A stretch of 64,000 bases of DNA from Flavobacterium frigidimaris (GCA_900129595.1 FQWG01000002.1:310001-374000), one strand, 5' to 3'; shown: positions 50,644 through 60,917, counted from the first letter of the stretch. Notes: generated by a model from the letters alone, not told the origin. A program made the numbers and translations.

Positions 50644-51570
50644 TTAGCCAAAGTTTTGTTTTTCAACTAAATATGTAGTCAATATTTTTTCAAAATTATC
50701 GCCAACATTCACCGGAACGTACTTAATTTGGTTCTTTGCACAAGTCAAAGAGAGTTTTTTAAAGTACTCTTCTGCCCTCTTTTCATATTCTGCTTTTACA
50801 TTATCAGCAAAAATAGATACTTCTTCTCCTGATTCTAAGTCAATAAACTTTCTTGGCGTATTGTCAAAATCAAATTTAAGCTCTGTTTTATCATCGACGA
50901 CATGAAACAAAACAACTTTGTGTTTGTTGTGTTTAAGATGCTGTAAAGCATTAAAAAGCTTTTCATCATCTTCTGACTGAAACATATCGGTAAATATAAT
51001 AATCATCGAACGACGGTGCATTTTCTCTGCAATCTGATGCAGATATGTAATCGTGTTGGTCGTTTTCTTTATTTTCGGCTGTTCTAATAATTGCTCGAGT
51101 TTATTGAGCAGCATTCTGTGATGGCGATCACTTCCTTTTTCAGGAGCATAGTATTCGTAACTGTCTGAGAAAACGCTCAAACCTACGGCATCACGCTGTT
51201 TCTTTAAGATATTCATTAAAACTACCGATGCCAAAACTGCAAAACCAATCTTCTTTTCATAAAATGGCTGACCGGATTTTAGTTCCGGATAATGCATCGA
51301 CGACGAATTATCAACAATAAGATGACAGCGCAAATTGGTTTCTTCCTCAAAACGTTTGGTATACAAACGGTCTGTTTTGGCAAACAATTTCCAATCGATA
51401 TGTTTGGTGCTTTCGCCAGCATTATACACTTTGTGCTCAGCAAACTCAGCCGAAAACCCATGAAACGGACTCTTGTGCATTCCGGATATAAAACCTTCTA
51501 CAACCTGATTTGCCAGCATTTCGAGATGCTGAAAACTGGATACTTTCTCTATTTCCGATTCGATTTTCAT
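50644..51570 (-). CDS. DUF58 family protein (VWA-like)
   Basis: 308-aa soluble protein. The DUF58 signature appears as HKSPFHGFSAEFAEHKVYNAGESTKHIDWKLFAKTDRLYTKRFEEETNLRCHLIVDNSSSMHY, including the MIDAS-like DNSSSM. A von Willebrand A-like fold continues to about residue 240. Such proteins typically partner with MoxR AAA ATPases as chaperone-like factors, but no MoxR gene is next to it here. Its start codon overlaps the stop of the M1 aminopeptidase gene (ATGA), implying translational coupling. Confidence 0.9.
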   Translation of the reverse strand: MKIESEIEKVSSFQHLEMLANQVVEGFISGMHKSPFHGFSAEFAEHKVYNAGESTKHIDWKLFAKTDRLYTKRFEEETNLRCHLIVDNSSSMHYPELKSGQPFYEKKIGFAVLASVVLMNILKKQRDAVGLSVFSDSYEYYAPEKGSDRHHRMLLNKLEQLLEQPKIKKTTNTITYLHQIAEKMHRRSMIIIFTDMFQSEDDEKLFNALQHLKHNKHKVVLFHVVDDKTELKFDFDNTPRKFIDLESGEEVSIFADNVKAEYEKRAEEYFKKLSLTCAKNQIKYVPVNVGDNFEKILTTYLVEKQNFG

Positions 51571-54140
51571 TCCGTTTCTTTTTTAATATTTTGTGCGCGG
51601 TACAAACCGTCTGTCGCCTGCAACAGTTTTCGTTTTAATATCGGACTAAAATTAGGGTTTTCTTTTAAGAATCGCTGCACTTCATCAAACGCATATTTAG
51701 ACGAATATTTCCCAATCGTATTATTCAGCCAGTCTTTTGGAAAGAAAATATCTCCGGTACGCTGAATTTCCTCCACCAAATCTAATGAAAATCTGATATA
51801 CTTTTGAGCACTTTCCTGACGTAACGGATGGTTGATATTCGCCAAACCTACAGCAACCCACGATTCTTTTTCCCTGTTTTCATCGTCTTTCAATGATTTT
51901 ACAAAAGCATCACGAACCATTTCATCTTTCGATAAAGAAGGAAGCAAAAACTCAAATCGCTTTTGTTTGTCCGGATTGGTGATTGTTGTTCTGGTTTTAT
52001 TCAGGATTTCATCTGCTTTATCATGTTTAAATACCGCCAGATTCATTGCCATATTGGTATAATCGTCTTCATTTAGTTTTAAGCTCTGAATCACTTTTTC
52101 TTTATCCCATAACGAATATAATTTGGCTTTCGCCGAATCTGAATACGCAATTGAACTGAATAAATTAAATACGGTCTTTTTGATATTGCCTGGCAAATTG
52201 GCTTGTAAACGACTGTACAAAACATCTTCTAATTGTTTCTGCGCTTTGGTTTGTTGCTTTTCGGTTAGGAATTTCCAAAACACATTACTTGTTTGGTTGG
52301 TAATTATTTTCAAAACCAATTCATTTTCTTCCTGCTGAATTCCTTTTAAAAAACAATCAAAAGCTTTACCTGGCGCAACATTTCCCGTTAAGGTATTTTC
52401 ATAAATATTGATATAGGTTGATGCTCTCGCTACCTCATCTTTCAAAGTCAAAACAGATTCTATATTCCCGTCAAGCGGAAAAACACCGTAACCAAAACCA
52501 TTATAATTGTAAATGATACTAAGTGGTTTTTCAAGCCCAATGGCTTCTTTTACCAATAGATTTTGATCTTTAATATTAACCGCAATAACTTTTACCTGAT
52601 CGCGATAAACCAGACCAATCTCAAAAATCTGAGGCCAGATATTTGTTGATTTATCTTCGGCTTGCTGACTTATTTCAAACTTTTTGATACGGTTTTTAGC
52701 CTCGTATTCGATCTTATTTTTAAAAATAGCTCTTCCTGATTTGTTTACCCAAACTTCACTCCATTTTTGCATATCAAGCGGTGTTTCAGCATCCAGAATT
52801 TCGACCAGATTATTCCAGTCGGCATTGTCGTTGGCGTATTTTTTAATGTATTTTTCGATTCCTTTCTGAAAAGCTTCTTTTCCCATCGAAGCTTCAAGCT
52901 GGCGCATCATAATTGGGGCTTTATTATAAATAATCGCCCCATAAAGTGATCCGGCATCTTTTAAGTTCGCTAAATGTTGTTTTATCGGATGTGTGCCCAG
53001 CGAACGATCTTCCGCATAAGCGTTAGGATAATGCGCTGTTAAAAACTGGAGATTATGATTGACTTTCGGGAAAATCGGGTTCATGATTTTATCGGCCATA
53101 AAATTGGCAAAGACCTCTTTCATCCAGACATCGTCGAACCATTTCATAGTAACCAAATCGCCAAACCACATATGCGAGGTTTCGTGCGCAATCAATTTTG
53201 CACGATCTAATTTCTCGCTGTCGGTAGAACTGTTATCTAAAAACAAAGTCGATTCTCTATACTGAATCGCCCCAACATGTTCCATTCCGCCATATTGAAA
53301 AACAGGAATCGAAGCGAAATCCAATTTCTGAAAAGGGAATTTATAATTGGTATATTTTTCTAAAAAGTCTACTGATTGTTGGTGTAAATTAAAAATAGTA
53401 TCGGTGCTCACGCGTATTTTTTCTGCATTGTTTTCACGATACAGCATTGTCATTTTTCTATTCCCCGGCTGCTGCTTCACCGTTTTGAATTTTCCGGCCA
53501 CAAACGAAAACAAATACGTGCTCATTTTATCTGACTCTCCAAAAGTATAACTCGTAAAATTTCCTTTTTCTACTTTTTCTTTTACATCGGCCCCAGCCAA
53601 AACGGTCCAGTCTTTTGGAACCGTTAAACTCAATTTATAAGTCGCTTTAATATCCGGCTGATCAAAACACGGGAACAAAGTACTGGCGCGATCCGGAACT
53701 AATAAGGTATATAAGAAATCATCATTTCGGTTTAAAGATAAATCTCCGGCGACAAAGGAAATCGAAATTGTATTTTTTCCCTGAATCAAATCTTTAGCAG
53801 CAATAACAATATGTCCTTTTTCATGAACGACATTCGTGTTTTTTCCGTTAACCTGAATTGATTTTATATTTTGAGATTTCACTTTAAAATCCAGATACAA
53901 AGGCTCAGTCAAATCTGATATTGTCAAATTCAAAGTCAGATTCGAATTGATTTCCTGTTGTTTTTGCTGTGGAATTTCAAACGAAAGTCCATAAGTTACA
54001 TTTGATATTTGATGTTTTCGAAAACGCGCCATTTGCTCTGAAACGCCATTCTCTAAAAGAAGATTTTCTTTTTGTTTCGATTGAGAAAAACCAATTGTAG
54101 TAAATGCGAGAAGACAAAGAAAGCTGTAGAAAATTTTCAT
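51567..54140 (-). CDS. M1 family metallopeptidase (aminopeptidase N-like)
   Basis: 857 aa with a signal peptide (1-20, ending TIGFSQ), so the enzyme is exported. The substrate motif is GGMEHVGA (a GxMEN variant with His for Asn). The zinc site is HETSH (H319, E320, H323) with the third ligand E342 after 18 residues. A C-terminal helical ERAP1-like domain (about 500-857) is present. It removes N-terminal amino acids from peptides, probably in the periplasm. The start at 54140 excludes an 18-codon upstream TTG extension that lies before the signal peptide. Overlaps the DUF58 start. Confidence 0.93.
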   Translation of the reverse strand: MKIFYSFLCLLAFTTIGFSQSKQKENLLLENGVSEQMARFRKHQISNVTYGLSFEIPQQKQQEINSNLTLNLTISDLTEPLYLDFKVKSQNIKSIQVNGKNTNVVHEKGHIVIAAKDLIQGKNTISISFVAGDLSLNRNDDFLYTLLVPDRASTLFPCFDQPDIKATYKLSLTVPKDWTVLAGADVKEKVEKGNFTSYTFGESDKMSTYLFSFVAGKFKTVKQQPGNRKMTMLYRENNAEKIRVSTDTIFNLHQQSVDFLEKYTNYKFPFQKLDFASIPVFQYGGMEHVGAIQYRESTLFLDNSSTDSEKLDRAKLIAHETSHMWFGDLVTMKWFDDVWMKEVFANFMADKIMNPIFPKVNHNLQFLTAHYPNAYAEDRSLGTHPIKQHLANLKDAGSLYGAIIYNKAPIMMRQLEASMGKEAFQKGIEKYIKKYANDNADWNNLVEILDAETPLDMQKWSEVWVNKSGRAIFKNKIEYEAKNRIKKFEISQQAEDKSTNIWPQIFEIGLVYRDQVKVIAVNIKDQNLLVKEAIGLEKPLSIIYNYNGFGYGVFPLDGNIESVLTLKDEVARASTYINIYENTLTGNVAPGKAFDCFLKGIQQEENELVLKIITNQTSNVFWKFLTEKQQTKAQKQLEDVLYSRLQANLPGNIKKTVFNLFSSIAYSDSAKAKLYSLWDKEKVIQSLKLNEDDYTNMAMNLAVFKHDKADEILNKTRTTITNPDKQKRFEFLLPSLSKDEMVRDAFVKSLKDDENREKESWVAVGLANINHPLRQESAQKYIRFSLDLVEEIQRTGDIFFPKDWLNNTIGKYSSKYAFDEVQRFLKENPNFSPILKRKLLQATDGLYRAQNIKKETE

Positions 54141-54465
54141 TTTTAAGGGAATATTAGATCTGTAAAAATAAAAAAAGTTTACCACGAATTTCACGAATTA
54201 GCATGAATTAAAATTCTTTTTGCCACAGATTACGCAGATTAAAATGATTTTTTTTTTAAATCCGTGCGAATCGTTTTAATCTGTGGCAACCTTTTTAAGC
54301 AGCATCAAAATAAATAATTCAAGAAGATTAGTGTAATTGCTTCGCTTGTTCGCTATCGCTCGGGTTGTGGTGAAAAAAAAATCCTTTTAATCTGTGGCAA
54401 AAAAACACAAATAAAAAAGGCTTGACTTTCGCCAAACCTTCTTTATATAAATCATAATCTTACGA
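54141..54465. repeat. Intergenic repeats and trxA terminator, no gene
   Basis: 'accacgaatttcacgaattagcatgaatt' (54181-54210), 'gccacagattacgcagattaaaatgatt...aatctgtggc' (54222-54288), 'cttcgcttgttcgctatcgctcgggttgtgg' (54341-54370) and another 'atccttttaatctgtggc' (54380-54398) are members of the dispersed families. The trxA terminator follows at 54413-54440. No reading frame. Confidence 0.6.
54413..54440 (-). terminator. Terminator of trxA
   Basis: On the minus strand AAGGTTTG-gcgaaagt-CAAGCCTT forms an 8-bp stem (one G-U) followed by TTTTTT. It lies about 25 bp after the trxA stop codon. Confidence 0.8.
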
Positions 54466-54783
54466 TTACAACAAAGCGTCTAAACTATCTGCGTAGGTTT
54501 GTTTCGGAGCAACTCCTACTTGTTTACCTACTACTTCACCGTTATGAAAAACCAAAACGGTTGGTATGTTACGCACACCATATTTTGCAGCAAATTCCTG
54601 GTTAGCATCTACATCTACTTTACCAACAACTACTTTACCAGCGTATTCTTCGCTGATTTGGTCAATGATTGGACCAACCATTCTACAAGGACCGCACCAT
54701 GCTGCCCAAAAATCTACCATTACAGGTTTATCTGATTTCAAAACTACTTCATCAAAAGTAGCATCTGTTATTGCTAATGCCAT
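54466..54783 (-). CDS. trxA: Thioredoxin
   Basis: 105-aa cytosolic thioredoxin. The redox site is WCGPC (C30, C33) in DFWAAWCGPCRMVGP, with the cis-Pro in GVRNIPTVLVF and the buried Asp of VMVDFW (D24). It reduces protein disulfides using thioredoxin reductase. Length and all key residues are typical. A TAAATTTG -7-type element on the minus strand (54840-54847) lies 57 bp upstream. Divergent from the AsmA gene. Confidence 0.97.
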   Translation of the reverse strand: MALAITDATFDEVVLKSDKPVMVDFWAAWCGPCRMVGPIIDQISEEYAGKVVVGKVDVDANQEFAAKYGVRNIPTVLVFHNGEVVGKQVGVAPKQTYADSLDALL

Positions 54784-55030
54784 AATTTCTTGTCTTTTTA
54801 AAATTATTGTCTGAATTTATTTCATCTCAAACTAAAGTACAAATTTAAAAATTAAATACTAATGAAACACCATAACCAGATTAGTTTTCATTATAAATGT
54901 ATTGTCAATAATTATAATTAACAAGAAAAAATCCAATCATAAGTTTTACCTTACGCATAATTGAGAGTCATCTTTTTAGAATAACGTCAGTTTTTTACCT
55001 TATCTTTAATGATCCAGAAAATTCCACGAG

Positions 55031-57493
55031 ATGAAAACAATTTTACGCCACATCAAAAACTTCTTTCAATCCGTTCATTTCAAAAAATATGCAAAGCGTT
55101 TTGGCTTTTTCATATTGGGACTCATTGCATTGTTATTAATCGCTTGTGGTGGATTGTCGATTTATTTTAATCGAAATAAAACCGAAATCATTGCCAGGAT
55201 CAATACCAAAATCAACGAAAACATCAACGGAAAATTCCATATTGGCGATTTTCATTATAAGTTTTTAACTGGTTTCCCTAATTTTACTTTGGCCTTAAAA
55301 GATGTCGAACTCAAAGACAATCAATGGGCGACACACCAACACACTTTACTGAAAGCGACCGAAATCGAAGCCCGCTTAAACGTTTGGAGTTTACTGCATA
55401 ACGAAATCAACATTCACAAAATCCTCATTAACGGCGCCAACATTTATGTTTATAAAGCCGAAGATGGCTATTCGAATGCTGATATCTTTAAACCTAAAAA
55501 GAAAAAAACTCCTGAAAACAAATCAGATCGGGAAACCACAATTGATCAGGTCGAACTCAACGACGTACATTTTATTCTTGACAATCGGCTTGGGCATAAA
55601 TTATTCGATTTTGATGTGGCCAATTTAACCACAAAAGTCGATTATAACGGAGATGATTGGCAAACTAATGTATTTCTGGATACGCAGATAAAGAGTCTGG
55701 CTTTTAATACCGTGCACGGAAGTTTTGCCAAAGAAAAAGAACTCAAAGGAACTTTTAATGTTTCATATTCTTCCAAAAAAGAGAAGATTGATGTCGTAAC
55801 CCGAAATCTAAAAATAGGAACAGATTCTTTTGATATCATTGCCTTTTTTAATCTTGCCAAAGGAAACGCGCTATTCGGAATCAATATTGGGACTTCTATT
55901 TTATGGCAAAATGCCTCAAATTTACTGTCCGGCAATATCAGTTCAAAATTGAATCGCTTTAATCTGAGCAAACCCATCGACGTCAATTGCGACATCAAAG
56001 GTGATTTTAATGCCGAAGGAGATCCCAGAATTGTCGTTCAGGCCATTATAAAAGACAACGAATTGAGTATTCCCGACGGGATAATTCAAAAATGTCATTT
56101 TAAAGGAATTTTTACCAATAATTTCAAACCAAAAGACGGTTACAACGATGCCAATTCGGCTATTATCTTAACACAGTTTGCGGGCGAATACGAGAATATT
56201 CCCCTTACGATTCCGCAATTGACGATTAACAATCTCGAAAAACCATTGGCCACCGGAAACGTAAGTTCTGATTTTGATGTCGAAAGACTCAACCAAATCA
56301 GCAACGACAAATGGATTCAGTTCAGTTCCGGACACGCAAAAGCCAATCTGAAATTTCAGTTTGATATTGTCGATTTGTACATCACCAAACCACGTTTTAT
56401 TGGCAAAGTAGATGTCGATGACGCTTCGTTTCATTATATCCCGAAAAATGTTCATGCCGTAAAAACCAACATTCATCTTGATTTTACCGAAAAAGCGCTG
56501 CTGATCAAACAAATCACCTACAAACACAATAAGAACACGATTTTCATCGAAGGAAAAATCGACAATTTCCTGAACCTTTATTATGATGCACCTGAAAAAA
56601 TGGTTGTAAACTGGAAAATCTATTGTCCCAATATCGACCTGAAACAATTTCTGGGTGTTCTGGCCACTTCTCAAAAAGCAAAAGTCACTGCCAAAACCAC
56701 TAAAAGACCCACGATTTCGAATCATCTAAGAACCGTAATCGACAAATGTGCTGTAGTTATCGACATCAAAGCCGACAAAATCAACTACAATAAACTAACG
56801 GCGACCAACACGACCGCAACCGTGCAGATGATCGATTCGAGATTGGTTATTAAAAACGGTTCGCTGCAGACTTCCGGCGGAAGCATCACTTTTGACAGTG
56901 AAGTAAAACCAAGCGGAAAAAACTTTGCCTTTAGCTCTAACGCGCAGGTAAATCGTGTAGATATTGCGAGTTTTTTAAAATCGTTCAACAACTTTGGCGT
57001 TACGTCTTTTAAGCCCAATAACATCAAAGGAAAACTTAGCAGTAAGGCCAATGTTACCGGATTTATCAACAGCAATGGCGAACTGATCACCAATTCTATG
57101 CACGGCAATCTGATATTCAACGTCAATCAGGGCGCTTTGTTAAACTTTGAGCCTATCGTAAAAATTGGCAAGTTTGCTTTTCCCTTCCGCGATGTCGAGA
57201 ATATCACGTTTAGCGATTTATCCGGTACTCTAAAATTGCGCGGCGAGCAAATCGATGTCAATAATTTCACCATTAGTTCCAGCGTCTTAAACCTCGATGC
57301 AGAAGGTATTTATTCCTTTGGCCGAGGCACCAATCTCGCCCTTACCATCCCACTCCGAAACTCCAAAAACGACATCAAACTCGCCACCAAAGCCGAGCGT
57401 GACGCCGTTCGAGAACGCGGAATTGTCCTGCATTTAATTGCAGTTGATGATGCAGGAAAAATGAAAATTAAATGGGGAAAGAAGGAGAAGTAG
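55031..57493 (+). CDS. AsmA family protein
   Basis: 820 aa. One N-terminal transmembrane helix (about 24-45: FFILGLIALLLIACGGLSIYF) precedes a long periplasmic beta-rich region. The N-terminal AsmA segment (about 50-180, NENINGKFHIGDFHYKFLTGFPNFTLALKDVELKDN) and a C-terminal AsmA-like domain (about 560-800, ending NLDAEGIYSFGRGTNLALTIPLRN) are visible. AsmA-like proteins are thought to bridge the inner and outer membranes and move lipids. Near-consensus TATCTTTA (55001-55008) may be the -7 element. Confidence 0.9.
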   Translation: MKTILRHIKNFFQSVHFKKYAKRFGFFILGLIALLLIACGGLSIYFNRNKTEIIARINTKINENINGKFHIGDFHYKFLTGFPNFTLALKDVELKDNQWATHQHTLLKATEIEARLNVWSLLHNEINIHKILINGANIYVYKAEDGYSNADIFKPKKKKTPENKSDRETTIDQVELNDVHFILDNRLGHKLFDFDVANLTTKVDYNGDDWQTNVFLDTQIKSLAFNTVHGSFAKEKELKGTFNVSYSSKKEKIDVVTRNLKIGTDSFDIIAFFNLAKGNALFGINIGTSILWQNASNLLSGNISSKLNRFNLSKPIDVNCDIKGDFNAEGDPRIVVQAIIKDNELSIPDGIIQKCHFKGIFTNNFKPKDGYNDANSAIILTQFAGEYENIPLTIPQLTINNLEKPLATGNVSSDFDVERLNQISNDKWIQFSSGHAKANLKFQFDIVDLYITKPRFIGKVDVDDASFHYIPKNVHAVKTNIHLDFTEKALLIKQITYKHNKNTIFIEGKIDNFLNLYYDAPEKMVVNWKIYCPNIDLKQFLGVLATSQKAKVTAKTTKRPTISNHLRTVIDKCAVVIDIKADKINYNKLTATNTTATVQMIDSRLVIKNGSLQTSGGSITFDSEVKPSGKNFAFSSNAQVNRVDIASFLKSFNNFGVTSFKPNNIKGKLSSKANVTGFINSNGELITNSMHGNLIFNVNQGALLNFEPIVKIGKFAFPFRDVENITFSDLSGTLKLRGEQIDVNNFTISSSVLNLDAEGIYSFGRGTNLALTIPLRNSKNDIKLATKAERDAVRERGIVLHLIAVDDAGKMKIKWGKKEK

Positions 57494-57807
57494 TTTTTTT
57501 ATCGCAATTCCGAACGAATCAATTATCGCAAAACTTACCACAATCTTGTCATCTCGACGAAAGGAGAGATCACACTAGTAACTCGCCAAAGATTTGTCAC
57601 TCTGAGCGAAGTCGAAGAGTCTTTTGCAACTTGGAATTTGGTCCCAATGCTTCGGGATAAAATATTATAATTTAGTTTTCTAGGAGCTATTTCCTGCTGT
57701 CCACTATATCTTTTATTGCTTAAAGAAAGCAACAAAAGGATGCCGTTCCCATCAGGGCTAGAGATTTTGGTTTTATAAGAAGTTTAGAAATATTAATAAT
57801 TGATAAT
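57494..57807. repeat. Intergenic region with MITE-family fragment
   Basis: 'gtcatctcgacgaaaggagagatcacac' (57548-57575) and 'tttgtcactctgagcgaagtcgaagagtc' (57593-57621) are parts of the same family as the 107-bp element at 42344-42450. CTGAGCGAAGTCGAAG (57602-57617) recurs inverted at 61493-61508 on the other side of the restriction genes. A small TCCCaATGCTTCGGGA palindrome is near 57642. The rest is AT-rich, with no gene. Confidence 0.6.
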
Positions 57808-59178
57808 TTAGATTTTTATCATATTTTCTATGATATTAAATTCCTTTATAAGTAAGCGTTTTGCTTCAAATATACAGTCTTTTTTTAATGGTATTCCAAG
57901 TACAAAAATCATACTTGTAACTTCATTTATTTTGTTTTTATACTCAATTGTTTTTATTTCTAATTGGTCAGATGGATAACATAAAAAACCAAACTTTAAA
58001 TCTGTCTTACCAAATGAAGAATAAGCCATAATCTGATGTAAGTCATGTCTATAATCATCTTGGAGAGCTCCACTGTTACTAAACTTATTATATAAATTTG
58101 ATTTATATTTTGCATCAATGAATATCATGAAATTTTCCTTTTGATAAATAGCATCCGGTTCAATATGCTTTAGCTCCCAAGAATAATGTTTAGTAGTTTT
58201 AGAATGAAATTTAAAATTTGAAAACAATCTACCACCAGTTTCTTTAGCAACTTCTCTGAAAATATATTGAACAAATTTTTCAAAAACATCACAAAAATCA
58301 ACTCTCCAGGCAGTACAATCAATTAGATCAAAGTTTAATATCTTATTAGCTTGTTCTTTGCAAGATTTTACAATTACATTATCAGATGTTTTAACTGTAA
58401 TGTTATTTGTTATTTTCGGTTTGTGATAGTATAATTTTTCTTCAATGAAATTTATCCTTGCTCTCATTGTGTTTTTAATTCTTTGAGGAGTATTTGGAGA
58501 AAGCAACTCGCCCTTACAAATGTCAAATACATAACGTACTTCTGCATACTCACTATGAAATTCGCTTAATATATTTTTTCGGATAGGAAACTTTAATCGA
58601 TTTTCAATTTTGAATTCATTGTTGATGTATTTGTTCCAATTGATTTGTCCACTTGGTTGATTTGATATTTTTTCAACATTATCAAATTTACACCAAGGCT
58701 TAGACAATAATACTTCAAGAGAGGCAATGAATTTTACCGCTTCTAAATATAGTGGTGGTCGGAAATTTTTACCCGAAGCAAGAGATAAGCTATCAATTAC
58801 TTCAGGGCTTATTTCACCACCAAGTAAATTCAGAATTTCGATATAATCTTCAAAGCGATCACGACCAGTAAATCTTGGCATTACTACAAAATCACCTATT
58901 TGTTTACCGGTATCAGATGCTCTTAGTGGAATAGTTCCAATAAAGCCAGATGATCGAAAAACTAGGGAAGTATTTTGATCAGTACCAATTATCAATGGCT
59001 GAATACCTAAAAATTTAAATTGAGTTAAATTGTATTCTATAAACTTTTGAAGATTCTGACCGATAATTCTCCGATCCGCTGATTTAAACCATTTTTTTTG
59101 CAAATAAATTCCACTTAACTGTCTGGATTGTTCAGTTAGGCAAGGTATCTCAAAAAAAACATCTAATGGCTTACTCAT
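57808..59178 (-). CDS. mcrC: McrC family protein, nuclease subunit of a McrBC-type system
   Basis: 456 aa. The C-terminal part has the PD-(D/E)xK nuclease core: HIEPDAIYQKENFMIFIDAKYKSN, with D342 and D355-x-K357. The N-terminal part (about 1-260) has the McrC-specific LGIQPLIIGTDQNTSLVFRSSGFIGTIPL and YAEVRYVFDICKGEL segments. In McrBC systems McrC is recruited by the NTPase ring of McrB and cuts DNA carrying modified cytosines. The start overlaps the mcrB stop by 4 bp, so the two are translationally coupled. Confidence 0.92.
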   Translation of the reverse strand: MSKPLDVFFEIPCLTEQSRQLSGIYLQKKWFKSADRRIIGQNLQKFIEYNLTQFKFLGIQPLIIGTDQNTSLVFRSSGFIGTIPLRASDTGKQIGDFVVMPRFTGRDRFEDYIEILNLLGGEISPEVIDSLSLASGKNFRPPLYLEAVKFIASLEVLLSKPWCKFDNVEKISNQPSGQINWNKYINNEFKIENRLKFPIRKNILSEFHSEYAEVRYVFDICKGELLSPNTPQRIKNTMRARINFIEEKLYYHKPKITNNITVKTSDNVIVKSCKEQANKILNFDLIDCTAWRVDFCDVFEKFVQYIFREVAKETGGRLFSNFKFHSKTTKHYSWELKHIEPDAIYQKENFMIFIDAKYKSNLYNKFSNSGALQDDYRHDLHQIMAYSSFGKTDLKFGFLCYPSDQLEIKTIEYKNKINEVTSMIFVLGIPLKKDCIFEAKRLLIKEFNIIENMIKI

Positions 59179-60626
59179 TCAAAAAGTGATTGATTTATAC
59201 GTGAAGTAAAATAATTATTGAATTCTTCTTTGGCATTTCTAACCAATCCTTCTTGCAAATACTCTTTTATCAATGGAAATATTTCATATTGAATTCTACT
59301 TTTCATTTCTTCTTCACTTTTTGCAATAAAGTAGCCTTGTCCAGGTTGTAATGAAAGTTCATTACTAGAAGCGTACCAATCAAAAATTTCATTAATTTTT
59401 AAAAAATCTTCAAAAAAGAAGTATTCTTCAGAATTATTTATTTCATATACGCTAGCATTTTCTAAATTCTTCTTTTTACCAATAATAGGTCTTGGTTTTA
59501 AATTATACCATGCAAATCTTCTTCTCAAAGCAAAATCAATTACCGACAAACTTCTATCGGCCGTATTCATTGTGGCGATGACATGGAAATTATTAGGTAA
59601 TTTATTAATTTTAAAATCTGGAGAAATTTCTATTTCAACATCCCATTTGTCCATTTTGTGTTCAAACAAATAAAAAATTGGCCCTAAAACATTAGAAAGA
59701 TTTGCTCTGTTAATCTCATCAATTATCAAAAGTGTGGTTTCGTCATTTTCTTTTGCATGCTTCAAAGCCTTAGTTAAAATCCCTAAATTTTCTTTATAGC
59801 TAAGATTTTCATTATTCAAATCTGGTCGTATACCGAATATAAAATCAGAAAAACTTGTTTCTGCATGAAATTGAGTAAAAAATGTTTTTGCTTTCATTTT
59901 TTCTGCAACTTCCTTCGCCGTTCTAGTCTTACCGGTTCCGGGAGATCCTTGAAGAACAACATATTTCCTCTCACTAAGGAGATTTTTTATTTCTTCAACT
60001 TCATTTATTTTATCTTCTTCAAAAAAAGGATTTAATGCGTCTGAAATTGCTTTACGTTGATCCTTATTAGATGGCCAATTTCTAAGTTTCGCATAACCAG
60101 CAACAAATGCAGTTATTATTTTCTTTCCTTCTTCACTTTCAGGATTTTCAACAATTTGGCAAGCAGGTAAAACTTTTGTATAAGTCTTTATTGTATTTTT
60201 TATTTGCTCTAGATCTTCACTATTAGCAATCGTTTTTGGTAGAGGTGTTTCTATATCTGCAAAATCTGATTTACAATAACCTTTTTCATTAATAAGTTTT
60301 GAAAAAAGTCTTCTTACTCCAGGATAGTTGGCAAGCTCGTAATCATTTTTGAAACCGTTTGACCCAATACCTAAACAAACTAACCAAGGTTTATTGTCAA
60401 TACTTGGGAAAATAGTTAATGAAAAATCATGAAATGGTCCTCCAGATTCTTCCTCCGGATGAATAAAACCAAAAAAAGCTCCTCTATCTTTAAGTACATC
60501 TGGCTTGGTATTATTCCTCTCAACATATGATTTATTAAATTCCTTATCATTGTTTGCTCCAAATTCTTCAGCCTTAACCCTAATGAATTCTAATACATTT
60601 GTAATACTTATATTTTCTTCGCTCAT
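59175..60626 (-). CDS. mcrB: McrB-like AAA+ NTPase of a McrBC-type restriction system
   Basis: 483 aa. The AAA+ motor carries Walker A GSPGTGKT (227-234), Walker B LLIIDEINRANLS (DEINRA is the McrB signature), and the guanine-selective sensor region ATMNTADRSLSVID (MNTADRS), then RRRFAW. The N-terminal about 200 residues (GFIHPEEESGGPFHDFSLTIFPSIDNKPWLVCLGIGSNGF) form a specificity domain unlike E. coli McrB_N; it resembles DUF3578-type modules, but this is uncertain. GTP-dependent translocation and recruitment of McrC are inferred from the family. Lies 63 bp downstream of a C-protein-like regulator gene. Confidence 0.92.
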   Translation of the reverse strand: MSEENISITNVLEFIRVKAEEFGANNDKEFNKSYVERNNTKPDVLKDRGAFFGFIHPEEESGGPFHDFSLTIFPSIDNKPWLVCLGIGSNGFKNDYELANYPGVRRLFSKLINEKGYCKSDFADIETPLPKTIANSEDLEQIKNTIKTYTKVLPACQIVENPESEEGKKIITAFVAGYAKLRNWPSNKDQRKAISDALNPFFEEDKINEVEEIKNLLSERKYVVLQGSPGTGKTRTAKEVAEKMKAKTFFTQFHAETSFSDFIFGIRPDLNNENLSYKENLGILTKALKHAKENDETTLLIIDEINRANLSNVLGPIFYLFEHKMDKWDVEIEISPDFKINKLPNNFHVIATMNTADRSLSVIDFALRRRFAWYNLKPRPIIGKKKNLENASVYEINNSEEYFFFEDFLKINEIFDWYASSNELSLQPGQGYFIAKSEEEMKSRIQYEIFPLIKEYLQEGLVRNAKEEFNNYFTSRINQSLFE

Positions 60627-60689
60627 ATTTTCTATTAGAGTATTGTTTTACAATTATCCTCAACTTTATTCATTACAATCATATTAATA

Positions 60690-60896
60690 TCATTCATCAA
60701 AAAGATCTTTTATATTTACATCCAAAGCATTTGCTAATCGCTCAACAACTTCAATAGAAACATTTCTTTCACCTTTTTCAATAGTTGGCAAATAAGTTCG
60801 ATCTATCTCTGCTAAATTGGCTAGCTTTTCTTGAGATAATCCTTTGAGTTTTCTAAGCTCTTTAATTTTAAGTCCGAATTTTTGCTTAATATCCAT
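60690..60896 (-). CDS. XRE regulator resembling restriction-modification C proteins
   Basis: 68 aa, entirely one helix-turn-helix domain (FGLKIKELRKLKGLSQEKLANLAEIDRTYLPTIEKGERNVSIEVVERLANALDVNIKDLF). The size and the pattern Y-x-x-x-I-E-x-G-E-R-N-x-S are those of controller (C) proteins of type II restriction-modification systems. It is the first gene of the minus-strand run C-mcrB-mcrC. A candidate C-box lies 22-48 bp upstream. It probably sets the timing or level of McrBC synthesis and may autoregulate. Confidence 0.9.
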   Translation of the reverse strand: MDIKQKFGLKIKELRKLKGLSQEKLANLAEIDRTYLPTIEKGERNVSIEVVERLANALDVNIKDLFDE

Positions 60897-60917
60897 GTTA
60901 ACAAAAGTTGCAAAATG

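Noticed and set aside
56168..56725. 185-codon minus-strand ORF inside the AsmA gene
   Set aside because: Fully contained in a well-supported AsmA gene, with no homology or promoter evidence.
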